Assembly (NCBI GenBank): GCA_947579605.1
Contig: OX388329.1
Location: 29,118,693 to 29,182,692 of the forward strand
Length of the DNA: 64,000 nt
DNA from: Athripsodes cinereus
Taxonomy: Eukaryota > Arthropoda > Insecta > Trichoptera > Leptoceridae
Reading direction: 5' to 3'
Positions 1 through 9,674 of this stretch are shown one piece after another. The notes under the pieces were generated by a model. The model was not told the origin of the DNA, did no database searches, and saw nothing but the letters and a program-made list of their open reading frames with translations. Numbering within the stretch: the first letter of the stretch is position 1; the number at the start of each line of letters is the position of its first letter. Both the position numbers and the translations under genes were made by a program.

Positions 1-800
1 TTCGCAAATTGATTGTACCAATAGAACACAACACTACTTATATCTGAATAACAATTAACGAGCTATTTTCTATGAAAAAGGTTATTAAATGAATGTATTA
101 TCCTAGATCAAAACACTCATCAGATTTTGCAAACATATCTTACACACAATGAGTAAGCTCCTTTAGCCTAGATTCTTAGGAATCAGCTCAAACCATTTTA
201 AGATCTTTATTTGATTTTTAATGAAGGATTTTCGCAGAATGTCTCTCTAACGTGGGAAGAAAAGTATTGTAACTTAAGCAAAAGTAATCCTGCGAAAACT
301 TATATCCGAAAATAGTTTTAAAAAATGCTAAGACTTTATTGAACTCGTGTTGTACCTATTAGAAAGGATGCGAACAAGCCTATTCAAATTTCTTATCCAT
401 CCTTCCCAATGATATCCCACATGCAAGTAGGTACAGCAATATTTATTTCTCGACTTGTGTTCCTACATGTTTTTTTATTCTCGTGATCATCCTACGTTAT
501 TCATAGATGGGCATTTTCTTATGCCCTACTTAAGTTTTTTTTTTTTTTATTTTCATATTTTCATTATCAGTGCATCATCCACTTTCTGTGCATGTTCTCA
601 CACCTTAACTTCATTGCATTTTTCATGCGTGCAATATTTTTTAAACAATTTATATCCGCCATTTTACGTAGCAACAATCCTCATACTGTCGAAAACTTAT
701 GCAATTTACATGTCAAAATAAAAAATATTGTAATTTTGTTTATTTATTAAAAAAGGTTACCGAAGAAATGTGTAAGTGTATGCACTTCTACTTAATATTG
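1..800. other. AT-rich non-coding stretch
   Basis: I see no supported gene here. The stretch is AT-rich with poly-T runs near 535-550. The only long open frame (455-721) is Phe/Ser-rich low-complexity translation of T-rich DNA and has no domain signature, so I do not call it a gene. No terminal repeats were recognised. Confidence 0.5.
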
Positions 801-1149
801 ATCAGGAATAATTTTCAGTGAAAATTATAGACATCGACCAAGAGACGCCTACATAGATCAAGTGATGAAGGAAATGCGTTACAGCACATCGGCTAGAGTT
901 GAAAAGACTGAAAGAAGATATAAAGCCTGTCCATGAGACGTCACGAAGGCATTCATTCGAATATTTCTTCGTAGAATGCTCCGTATTGTCGCCGAAAGAT
1001 TTAAGATTTTTGCTTGATGATTGACGTTCGCATCCAGCTGTCTGTACGCCGCAATTGAAAAACCAAGCTTGTTTCAGATCAATCCAATAGGTTATATGCA
1101 ATATTATGATAGATAGTAGTCGTCGCCATGCTCACTGGCAGAGGTCTTA

Positions 1150-1191
1150 CCACGACGTTTCGATAATATATCATACATCATCTTCAAGTGG
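1150..1191 (-). ncRNA. Hammerhead ribozyme-like motif, C3 mutated
   Basis: On the minus strand the order is CCAC (stem I), UUGAAGA, an extra U, a short stem II that starts GAU and ends AUC, GAAA, CGU, C and GUGG. Stem I (CCAC with GUGG) pairs perfectly over 4 bp. Stem III is the self-complementary ACGU. The core should start with C (CUGANGA) but has U here, so cleavage is probably lost. The layout is the one shared by the other hammerhead repeats in this window, which makes chance less likely. It appears as a solo, non-palindromic copy. Confidence 0.45.
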
Positions 1192-1200
1192 CAGACATTT

Positions 1201-1402
1201 CAAGATGCCTGAAGAATACTAAAATACACTCGTATTCGGGAATCAGAAGTTAGAATCCTAAAAATATATAATGCTCATTTCAATCGTCCTCATAGTACCA
1301 TTGATTTTTTTGCAGGTGAACCGTAATGGATCCCAGATCGATAAAAAATGTGACCTAACTTACAATCCACAATTACCTGCATGAAATCGTTCATTCACAA
1401 AG

Positions 1403-1433
<31 letters not shown>

Positions 1434-2221
1434 GTGAACCATTGTGGAACTTTCTAAAGTCAACACAACATAATAGATGTTTACAAAGTATTGATAATAA
1501 TAATAATAATTCACCTTGATATAATCTCAAATAAGTTCTTAGAAAAGGCTACGTAGGTATATTTCGCTTAGTAACTGTCAATCAGCCATACATACAATAT
1601 ATTCTCTGATATTACGGTTTGTTAAACTAAAATATCTGAGATTTTTCAAGAAATATTTATCACTTCAATTGAATGGTATAATGAAGGTACTTTCTTGCCC
1701 TAACAGCATTCAAAGGGTTATTCCCTTTTAAACATTGAATCTCTAAGCCTTTCTATTTTGGGCATTGGATTGTAAACCATCTTTTAGCTCGTCAGATTCC
1801 ATATGATAAAACGAACAAAAAATATGAACATACATGTCATCTAGTGTACGCGATTTTTGTTATCAAAGATGGTAAAATATCTCGACATCGAATTGAGGAC
1901 GTTAAAAACGCTATGATTTACGATTAATATTGAATTGTGAACCTTATATTTCAATAATAAATAAATATATATTATATGTAACTACCTGAGACACGTTCTA
2001 TTGTAAAGAGTCCACGAACACTTGTGAATGTATAAAAAAGTAATTTTCAGTTGCTCGCTGTTAGAAAAGTCTGCCTTCCAGAATAAGATTGCTCCCTGCT
2101 CTTCATGCCTTCAAACGGACGGTCAGGGCGGTATGTGTCCTAGTCCCTTTTCCTACCTCTTATTATCCTTTGTACCAAGAGGTAGGAATTTTCCTTAATT
2201 ATCCTCTCTTCATTCAAAATA
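1201..2221. other. Non-coding stretch with simple repeats
   Basis: No gene is supported. It contains a (GT)n-type microsatellite at about 1403-1436 and an AAT repeat at 1493-1510. A short direct repetition of the string AAGAGGTAGGAA-like sequence lies near 2150-2190. Otherwise it is AT-rich with stops in every frame. Confidence 0.5.
1403..1436 (+). repeat. (GT)n microsatellite
   Basis: About nine uninterrupted GT units are followed by an imperfect GT-rich tail (GAGG and TATG interruptions). This is a simple sequence repeat with no coding potential. Confidence 0.85.
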
Positions 2222-2345
2222 ATAAGAAATTAAGAATGTGTGGCGAATCTTATCGCTGAACTTAAGATACAAATGTTTTTATTTTTTCGACACTCGAAAA
2301 AATAATGGGAGAGCAACTCATTGCCGGGTGCTCCACGGAAAAGGC
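2222..2345 (-). repeat. R-family SINE-like repeat, partial
   Basis: Antisense fragment of a repeat family seen about fifteen times in the window. Recognisable blocks are GTGGCGAATCTTATCGC, CTTAAGATACAAATG and the end block CCGGGTGCTCCACGG. The same blocks occur in the same order at 19255-19470 and 58125-58380. No protein is encoded. Confidence 0.55.
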
Positions 2346-2474
2346 TAGCTATAAATAAATAAATATAATAAAATTATACTGAGACAAATTGCATAGGCAA
2401 AATGATGTATTGAACTATGTAATAATGAAAACCCTTCTGAAATTTTCGCAAACCAGCTAAGGGAATCTATCATT

Positions 2475-2937
2475 ACATACATACATCTTCTTCCCCTTGT
2501 CCTAGTTGGGTCGGGGGCCCATTGCGCCTAGGTACCTCCTCCAGAGATCCCTGTCCACCGCTGCTTCTAGGACCTCTGGCCACTCCAAACCAAGCCTTTC
2601 AATACACAAGTTTGACACCTGCCCTTGCCAGCTTCTTCTAGGGCGGCCCACCGGTCTTCTGCCCTCTCCCACAGCCTCCAAAGATCTAAGTGGTAGTCTG
2701 TCTTCTGGCATGCGGAGAACGTGACCCAGCCATCGCAACTGCGACCTCTCTATATGCAGGAGTACTGGTTCTACCTTGAGAGCCTCACGAACATACGTAT
2801 TCCTTATACGGTCTCTCAATGACACACCCGCCACTCCCCTGAGGAACCGCATTTCTGCTGCCTGCAACCTTGATATCACGTTCTCCGTGAGCATCCAAAT
2901 CTGGTGTCCATATGTGAGGATAAGGCGGTATATAACT
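2475..2937 (-). mobile_element. RTE-like LINE 3' end, family A
   Basis: The minus-strand frame (stop near 2502) encodes the region downstream of a LINE reverse transcriptase. In order it reads LILTYGHQIWMLTE, ISRLQAAEMRFLRGVAGVSL, RDRIRNT, LRWLGHVLRMPEDRLP and GRRPVGRPRR. This is the conserved C-terminal tail of RTE/BovB-like pol proteins. The catalytic domain is absent, so the copy is 5'-truncated. Downstream of the stop is a short GTAT/GATG simple tail (about 2472-2486) typical of RTE ends. The 3' 280 bp are nearly identical to 54085-54371 on the opposite strand, so the family moved fairly recently. It is not a host gene. Confidence 0.85.
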
Positions 2938-3119
2938 CCTAATCTATCATTAATATATGAAAAAAATAAACGTATGAGATTCACTGTCAAGATATTTAAA
3001 TATGTTTATAGCGTCTTTATAAAATAAATAATTCATGAAGATATATCCAGCCACAACAACAACAACAATAGATATAATCATAATGATAATATTAAAATAT
3101 ATATAATAAATCACTGCGT

Positions 3120-3262
3120 GTTGGCTGGCTGACTTGTTGTCGCTTGACAACAGTCCCTCCATCGTATCTAATGCTCTCCGACTGGAAGACGCGGCGAGGT
3201 AACAAGTTGACATAAAGGCGCCACGACAGATGTGACAGCGTGTGGGCAAACGGCGCGACACT
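3120..3262 (-). other. GC-rich island, possible first exon
   Basis: This stretch is much richer in G+C than its surroundings. On the minus strand it has a C/T-rich leader with CACATCTGTCGTGGCGCC. An ATG at about 3161-3163 follows, in the context ACGATGG and reading MEGLLSSDNKSASQHA, and then the sequence falls abruptly into AT-rich DNA. That is what a 5' UTR plus first coding exon can look like, but the only donor-like site (GTGATT) is weak and I recognise no protein. It could equally be an unrecognised repeat. Confidence 0.25.
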
Positions 3263-3469
3263 AAGACCGTAATCTCTCTTAGTATTAAGATAATAAACAG
3301 TACATTATTAATACGTAATACAACGAAGGATAGAATTATAATATTTATATTTATCTAGCTACCTAGCTCCACCCCGTGGAGTCACCGGTAAAGTATAAAT
3401 ATTCCAATCTTTTCTGTAAGTTTTCTAGAGTCCTGTAAGAGACAGTAAGAGTATAGTCAGGAGTGAAAT

Positions 3470-3600
3470 CAGGAATATTTGTAATTTTATCCCATACACA
3501 AGTTTGATTCTTGAAATGGGATAGTAAATAATAGAAATTTAAATGTATTTTTAAGTAAATGTGCAATATAAAGGTATGTATTGTTATGTTTTAAAATATA
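3470..3600. repeat. S repeat, copy 1
   Basis: About 130 bp that recur in the same orientation at 35285-35420. Shared blocks are ATCCCATACACAAGTT, CTTGAAATGGGATAG and TTTTAAGTAAATGTG, followed by a TATGTATG-like run. The strings CCCAT and ATGGG can pair, so the left half may form a hairpin. Origin unknown; probably a small non-autonomous transposon. Confidence 0.6.
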
Positions 3601-3639
3601 TTAAAAAAAATATTGACTAACTACGATGTTTGACTACGT

Positions 3640-3825
3640 TGATAAAATTTTCAAGGACAGACGCGTGTTAAGTAATAGAAATCGGCGTATGTGTATGAGA
3701 AATTGTATGGATGTGAAGAAAGCGAAAAAAGTACGTAGGAAGAGATCTATATGGAGTTCCATCCTCTCTGCCCACCCCATTTGGGATACGGTGTGAGGGT
3801 ATACGTAAGATCTACATATAATAAT
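3640..3825 (+). mobile_element. RTE-like LINE 3' end, family B
   Basis: With small indels the plus strand translates to a decayed version of a recurring tail: DKIFKDRRVLS, then MCMRNCM, KKAKKVR, SIWSSILSAHP and a stop followed by GGTGTGAGGGTATA. The best preserved copy of this tail is at 56790-57308. Only the last ~60 codons and the 3' end are present. This is a 5'-truncated insertion with no function of its own. Confidence 0.7.
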
Positions 3826-4239
3826 TATAACAGATGATCTTTCATCTTCGTTGTTCTAAAAGTTAGTCTGATGCAAAAACGTTTACAAAAACTGAATGAA
3901 TAGCCTCTTACAAAAGCCTTTCAAAGACCCGTTCGAGAAAGAAACTAACCCAATCAGTACTATATAACTATAACTTCAACTTTATCTCACCGCTAAATCA
4001 TCAACTCCTGTGCAGTATGCAACCTCAAGAGCACATACATATATTTTTATTAATACAAAAGAAAACGTTAGTTCATACCATCACGAAATTCCCCAATGGT
4101 GCGGTAAACGGTGGAACTACAGCATACAAATCGTCCTCTCCGTGGCAATAAAATATAAGACACCAGGATGGGAAGCACATTTCATTATTGCTGATTGAAA
4201 CTGTATTGTTATAATCATTAATAATTACTGTGCTTGCTT

Positions 4240-4410
4240 GTTTGCTTTTTTTTGGGTTTTGTTGTTGAGCTCTGGTTATTTGTTGTTATTAATTGTGTTT
4301 GATTCGGTTATGATTGCATTTTATCCTCCTGAGGGGCATCGAAGACGTAAATGTAGCATAAAAGATTCCCACGAGGCGGTATTGGCCGGCCAGCCCTTCA
4401 GGCTGCCCAA
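4240..4410 (+). repeat. U repeat, copy 1
   Basis: Contains the block GAGGGGCATCGAAGACGTAA followed by AAAGATTCCCACGAGGCGG. A matching block (GAGGGACATCGAAGAAGTG, then TCGAAAGATCACAC) is at 23398-23440 and another at about 54830-54870. Upstream of each block is T-rich sequence with GCTTGTTT or similar strings. It looks like the end of a dispersed non-coding element. The open frame across it (4238-4426) has no domain. Confidence 0.5.
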
Positions 4411-4579
4411 TAGGGCCCGCCCGTGAGGACAAAAGTTTTGCTTAAAAGAGCGGATAAATAGAAGTCCCCCGACTTCTGAGATATCCGGGTATGGGAGAAA
4501 GTCTTCAATATTGCTGATTGAAGATATTATTTTTATTGAAAATATATCATACTCTACTGGGACCATTATTACAGCATTT

Positions 4580-4695
4580 ATTGAATGTCTTGAAGGTAAC
4601 AATTAAGGTATATCTGACTTTTACAGGATACTGGAAGACAACTTATTAAAAAGAGTGGGAGGCCTATTCTTCGTCGGACACTCCAAAGAGCAACA
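4580..4695 (-). repeat. R-family SINE-like repeat, partial
   Basis: Carries the R-family blocks CTGACTTTTACAGGATACT, AAAGAGTGGGAGGCC and TCGTCGGACACTCC. These equal the antisense of the family 5' region. The rest of the unit is missing. Confidence 0.6.
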
Positions 4696-4841
4696 TAGTT
4701 GGGATTTTCAGATAAACTTGTTCCTTCACCTAGTAGGTTCAAAAATAAGTGTAGTGCAACAATCACGAATAGAAAATTAACAGAAATTTTCAATACTAAC
4801 AACAAAATATTGACAACGTTTATACAGTGTCATATTCATGT

Positions 4842-5261
4842 AATGGGCCACTTGCAGTCGTGGGGGATTTTAATAAAAATGATCGAATTCAGTAAATTTG
4901 AGGTCGGAAAACACAAATATGTTAGTTAAAAATTTTTAAATATCTAAATTATGAAGAATTTCCAAAAATAAAACCCAAAATTTTTGACGTTTGTCAAAAC
5001 ATTCTAAACAGCTGATGACGTCACGGAGTCCCGTGAATCATAGTAACTTTCGCAACCACAGATTATAATCTCATACAAACATGGGACTCCGTGACGTCAC
5101 AGCGTCGCCATATCGTTTTTGATCATTCCGAGAAAATCCAATTTTTAAAAGCTAATAACTAAGAAAATAGTGCAAGAAAAAATAAAATAAATTGTGGTTG
5201 TGTTTCTTTTATACTAATTTACAATTTTATGTAATAAAAAAAAATCTGCAAGTGGCCCATT
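4842..5261. mobile_element. 420-bp MITE with 15-bp terminal repeats
   Basis: The ends are AATGGGCCACTTGCA and its exact reverse complement. No transposase is encoded, so the element would depend on another element's enzyme. The target duplication is unclear; GT follows both ends only loosely, so the superfamily is not assigned. Inside is a second perfect 17-bp inverted repeat, TGACGTCACGGAGTCCC at 5016-5032 with its complement at 5083-5099, around a 50-nt loop. It contains the palindrome TGACGTCA, identical to a CRE site, which may be chance. Confidence 0.75.
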
Positions 5262-5369
5262 GTTAACCCTTAAAGATTTTGCGAAGTAGACTTTCCAAAT
5301 TTTCGTACGTACGAGAGCCCCATATTATGTGTCTATTTTAAAAGCTCCCTACAAAAAGTGTTTATTGAG

Positions 5370-5610
5370 CTTTCTCTAGTCACCTCCTCTCGCAAGCTCA
5401 GAAAGAGCTTTCTGCAATATCTAAGACTCGCAAGTGCCCTGTAAAAGGCAGGTTTCAATTCAGCACTGCTGACGTATGTCACCAATCTTGAATGTCAAAT
5501 CAAGCTTTTGTTGGCACGTAGAGGGCGATTTGCATGTTTTTTACACGCAATTAATTCGCTAGCTACCCCGCTAATTGGAATTGTCGTAATGGTGTGAATG
5601 AATGAACATA
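5370..5610 (+). repeat. R-family SINE-like repeat
   Basis: Sense-oriented copy. Blocks in order: GTGCCCTGTAAAAGGCAGG, AATTCAGCACTGCTG, TTGGCACGTAGAGGGCGA, GCTACCCCGCTAATTGG and GTAATGGTGTGAATGAATGA. The 3' block resembles the end of RTE family B (CTACCCC then TGATGGTAT), which suggests mobilisation by that LINE. No protein is encoded. Confidence 0.7.
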
Positions 5611-6629
5611 TATATTTTCAGAAGAAAATAATTATATTGATGGTAAAAGATGATAAGGAAAAATAAGTTGTACATTAAAACAAAAAGAATTAAGGATGCT
5701 TAGCCACAACAACAAATTTCTTAACCTTTCTATTCTCTTGAAATTTCTCACGGGAGTGCTCAGAGCATGACATTAGGCTAAGCTTTTTTGTTGAATGCAT
5801 AATCCCTTTTTACTTTTCTGTTCTCAACGCTACCAGCAGCGTATCGTCCTGGGAATAAATTGCTTAGTGGATGTAAAGGTTCTGTTGGATAACTCATGTC
5901 GAGGAGACTATCTCCCACTTGGAAACGTCACTTAAGGTTATGTCTCAACTTATTTATGTACAACCTCTAACCTTGAAATTAAGAAAATATATATTTTTTC
6001 AAATTTATTTAAAATAAAGTTTATTTATTTTTACACACATTATGTAAACATTAATATGATAAGCTATGTACAGTAAAGAATAAATAAATATGTGAAGCAC
6101 TTTTTCAACAATAACTGTTCGGCATTGAATTAATTATTTATTTGATTCTTCTTCTTCTTTACGCGTCTTGTCGGACCCTCCCCCGACGTTGACGACCACT
6201 TAATTACCTTTAAAATCTCCTGATTTACAATAGTGAAAAAATAAAAACAAAACATAATTTTTACTTAAAAAAATTAAGAGACGTTTCCCAATTTCCTCTA
6301 CATCACATAGAACAGCGTGAACGGGTCATTTACTTTGTATGAAACTTTAAAAGATTGTAATCTTTTCGGTGACGAAAAATATGATTTTATTTACAATAAA
6401 TAATATTAAAATGTTTGCGATTAAATTTAATAGGTTGTATGAACATCCCGACATACAAATCCAATCCGTAAATTTGCGTTAAAGGCTGATTCCGAGCGCA
6501 CAGGTGGAGCGGTAGGGCAGAGGTAGAAATTAACGATTGCAAATTGTACAATATGAAAACTGGTTAATCGTACCGCCTGAGTTATAGACATACCGGTTAT
6601 CAGATGAATTAACAGTAACTAACATTAAT

Positions 6630-6812
6630 CGATTTTATTGAATAAAAAAAAGACCAGTGACCACCTGGATGTCTGAAATTGGCAGGAATCTGAAGGAGGC
6701 AGAGTTGAGTTCGGAAGATGCAGGGGACCGGAAAACTTGGAAGATGAGGACTGTGAGAGCCGACCCCAAATAAATAGGATAAAGGTGAGGACGAAGAAGA
6801 ACAAAAAAAGAA
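6630..6812 (+). mobile_element. LINE 3' end, ADPK-type tail
   Basis: The plus strand reads RPVTTWMSEIGRNLKEAEL, then GDRKTWKMRTVRADPK and a stop, followed by a GGACGAAGAAGAAC simple tail. The pattern DR..W...TRRADP-stop is the familiar C-terminus of a group of insect LINE pol proteins. Only about 50 codons remain, so the copy is 5'-truncated. Related ends are at 14721-14892 and 33690-33915. The antisense frame 6635-6829 is a shadow. Confidence 0.7.
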
Positions 6813-6974
6813 ACCTTATAATTCCTCAAAGCACGAACCCTTTTAAATTTTGAGCGTAATAAGTTTATTCTTAATCATTGTGTGATTGTTAATATTATTT
6901 TAATGAACAAATGTTTGTTTTTTAATTAAAATGATTTTAAAATACTGTATAATTTCCAAATTAAATTTATTCAA

Positions 6975-7017
6975 CTCAAACGTTTGCGCCAAGGCTTCTA
7001 CTTGGCATCATCAGGAG
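6975..7017 (-). ncRNA. Hammerhead ribozyme-like motif
   Basis: The minus strand reads CUC (stem I), CUGAUGA, extra U, GCCAAG, loop UAGAAGC, CUUGGC (6-bp stem II), GCAAA, CGUUU and GAG. Stem II pairs perfectly, stem I closes over 3 bp, and the 5' core is canonical. The second core box is GCAAA rather than GAAA, so activity is doubtful. It is a solo copy of the same architecture as 18443-18650. Confidence 0.55.
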
Positions 7018-7075
7018 GACTAATTAGTTTCAGTTCATATGTAGTGAGTCTGTTTTCTATTACTAACTTATACTA

Positions 7076-7131
7076 GGGGTGGGGGGGGGGAGTTTGAAGG
7101 TGGGGGAGAAAGGGCGGAGTTGAGGGTGTTT
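7076..7131 (+). other. G-rich tract, quadruplex-capable
   Basis: A run of ten or more G with further GGGGG, GGG and GGG runs lies within 55 bp (AGGGGTGGGG, then GGTGGGGGAGAAAGGGCGG). This is conspicuous in such AT-rich DNA and could fold as a G-quadruplex. No gene is adjacent. Confidence 0.6.
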
Positions 7132-7149
7132 GATAAGAGTTTGTTTTTT

Positions 7150-8460
7150 AATTTATCCCACTAATGACAACCGATCTTAATTCAGTCGATTGGGGTACTC
7201 TGCAATGAAAAATTGTATATAAATTACAAGCAATCAGAAGTTCAAGTAACTCTGAGATTTAACAGGAAAACCGTCAAATCGGTCATCTAAAACCAGTTTT
7301 CAATATCTCATTCGGACATAGAGCGGTGGTCAGTGTGGTGGAAAATTCGACTTGCTTTTGTGTCAACTTGATTTGGGGACGTCTAACGAAATAGATAAAC
7401 ATTCAGAGCAAACGTAGGTAATAATATAGCATAGCTATGGTATAAAAATAAAGAAATATGGGCGAATGGGTACTAAAGTATCCGCGCACACATACCTACA
7501 CACAGTCTCTGTATATTAACGCTTGTGAAAAGTCATCTCGACTACTGTTTAATAGTCAATTTTTTTATCGAAGAATAATACGTATTTTTAACGATACTCA
7601 TTTTTGAACAACAACACAAAATTTAGTTCATTCGCTCAAAATTGAGCAAGCCTTGTTGCAATAATTATATTTGTTTGTATATTAAACACACTAATTAAAC
7701 AAATCTCAATTGCATACACAATCTCATAAAACATTTAAAAACTATTCAACATTAAACAATAATAAATTAATAAAATATTTTGTCTCATTAAGCGTGGAAA
7801 CGTTTCCAGCAAACAATACTGAATATTAGCAAATTTGAAATATTTCAGGAGAATTTTCCACACAATTTTATTTTGTTTTACAATATTAACAAGATCAAAT
7901 AGTCGTTTACAAATTATGGCAACAAAATATACATTCAATATATAGAACAGAAAAGACCCTTACAATTTCACCAAAAATGTTAAGATTCTAAGAAAAAATA
8001 TCAAAGTTATAGTTGTACGAATTATTATCAAAACAACACAAACTTAAGTACCGAATAACTCAATATTTCAAAAATGTTTGAATGTAATATGTACAGAAAC
8101 AAACACTGCTTACTTTTCACACAAACAAATTCATGATATTTTGTACACGAACGTTTTCGTTAAATTCGCTTGAAATTTTGAAATAGGCCTCGAGTGAATA
8201 AAATAATTAGGTAGGCACGTGGAAATAAAACAGTGTTAGCTTTAAAGCACAATACGTTTTTCCCCTTTGTGATTATTCAAATTTTTGAATTGATAAATAC
8301 GTACCAGGTATGTACAAACGTTTTTCTCTATTGTGTAACTACACGAACCCTAAAATACATAATGCAATTGTAAATATAACGAAAAATTTCGGTAGTTGGG
8401 ACAAATGAAAGCACAAAGTCACATAGGTACCTAGATAACTTACTATGTAGCTAACTTCAT
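7150..8460. other. AT-rich non-coding stretch
   Basis: No repeats with recognisable ends and no gene are supported. Open frames such as 7735-7938 are short, rich in Ile, Leu, Phe, Asn and Lys, and without motifs. Confidence 0.5.
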
Positions 8461-8496
8461 ATTTGTAAGTTATAAAGAGATTTATAACTTACAAAT
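8461..8496. repeat. Perfect 16-bp hairpin
   Basis: ATTTGTAAGTTATAAA, a GAGA spacer and the exact complement. It is one of several short perfect hairpins in the window that have no terminal-repeat element around them. Confidence 0.8.
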
Positions 8497-8619
8497 AAGT
8501 TATTATAATTGCCACTCATTTATAGATAGAGCGACCAAATTAAGGAGGCCACACAGAGCTCGCTGAATAGGGCCCTAATCGAAAATTCCGTTTTTTCTGT
8601 ATAATCGACAACACACACT

Positions 8620-9078
8620 TTCACACAAAAATCAACGCCACTTTTCCAATTCCACAAACAAATAACTATCAATGAAAATACACGGTTTTCTTTATATATT
8701 AAATATTTAGTTATGGAAAAAAACATTTGATGCACCTATTTTATTATTTATTTATTTATTTAATTTAATACATTTATCTTGATATTTTATTATAGTTAAC
8801 AATAAACACTTCGTATTCCCCAAACAGCAATGAAATGCTGGTATGAGGGGAGGATGTTATTCTAAAACTCAAGCACAAAAAAATGTCTTCTCACAAAAAT
8901 TGCTTCTTACATAATTGTCTCTGTTCGGCTTCTTAGTATATAGTTTTTCAAATATTTCTTAAATTGATCAATATTTTCAATACCGAAAATAAATATTTAG
9001 AATTATTTAATTATTGAACGGAATAAAAACAACGTTTGTCTTGAACAGTGCGATTATTATTTAGTATATTTCACTTTA
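8620..9078 (-). repeat. T repeat, copy 1 (inverted relative to 15990)
   Basis: The reverse complement of this stretch matches 15990-16200 in order. Shared blocks are GTGAAATATACTAAATAATA, ATCGCACTGTT, TTCCGTTCAATA, AACTAAATATTTAATATA, ACCGTGTATTTT and TTATTTGTTTGTGGAATTG. The copy here is longer because unmatched sequence (about 8740-8940, starting with a TTTA run) separates two halves, probably a later insertion. No coding capacity. Confidence 0.6.
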
Positions 9079-9087
9079 TGTTGTACT

Positions 9088-9560
9088 AGCTTTAATTACC
9101 CGGCATCGCTCGGGGTTATATACAGACATGAAAAAAGAAACAGTGCATATGCATGAGATAAAACATCATAAACTCAATGTAAAAAAATAGAAAGGTACCT
9201 AGATAGAAAAAAGTGCTAAATACCTCTTTGCAATGAAAAATCTTGATGTTAGATACTCCACATGCCCATATTTGATTCCTACATCGAAAAAAGTACTGAA
9301 AACCTCTTCCCGATGAAAAATTGTTAAGTTAGACATCCCATATTTAGGTAAAAAATAGGAAGGTACCTATATGGGAAAAAGTGTTGAAAATCGCATCTCG
9401 TTGTAAAAACTGGAAGTTTGGCACACGACACGTCCACGTTTAACTAAAAATATGACGGTACTTATGATAAAAATGTTTAACCCCCCCTCCCCCATGTTAA
9501 AACATGAAGTTTTACAAACCAAATCCCCATATTATGGTAAAAAGGTACCGAAACCCTAAT
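9088..9560 (+). repeat. CCCGGCAT-headed repeat with degenerate tandem units
   Basis: The left edge CTTTAATTACCCGGCATCGC is related to CTTTTGTAACCCGGCATTGC at 34517, so it heads a dispersed repeat. Behind it, units of about 85-95 bp recur four times. Each has GAAAAAAGT(G/A)CT, AAA.CCTCT, GATGAAAAA, GTTAGA, CCCATAT and AGGTACCT-like blocks; they begin near 9204, 9287, 9375 and 9468. The units have diverged and carry a C-rich interruption near 9481. Confidence 0.5.
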
Positions 9561-9674
9561 CAGGTACATACCGAAATTTTATTTTCACTTGCTTAAAAGT
9601 GTGGATGCTTATCGTAGAATTTTATGCTGTTAAATCATTGTTTCAACTATCTCAAAGAACATATTCTACAATTA

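Noticed and set aside
455..721. 88-codon open frame with Phe-rich N-terminus
   Set aside because: It reads a T-rich region. There is no domain, no splice signals, and composition equals the background.
2950..3261. 103-codon minus frame across the GC-rich island
   Set aside because: The frame continues for 60 codons through AT-rich sequence as Ile/Tyr/Val noise. Only the island itself is retained, as a low-confidence exon candidate in a different frame.
5008..5030. CTGATGA string as another hammerhead core
   Set aside because: It is followed by CGTCACGG without a hairpin plus GAAA, so no ribozyme can form.
5016..5099. Two TGACGTCA palindromes resembling CRE regulatory sites
   Set aside because: They are the arms of an inverted repeat inside a MITE; a regulatory role cannot be supported from sequence.
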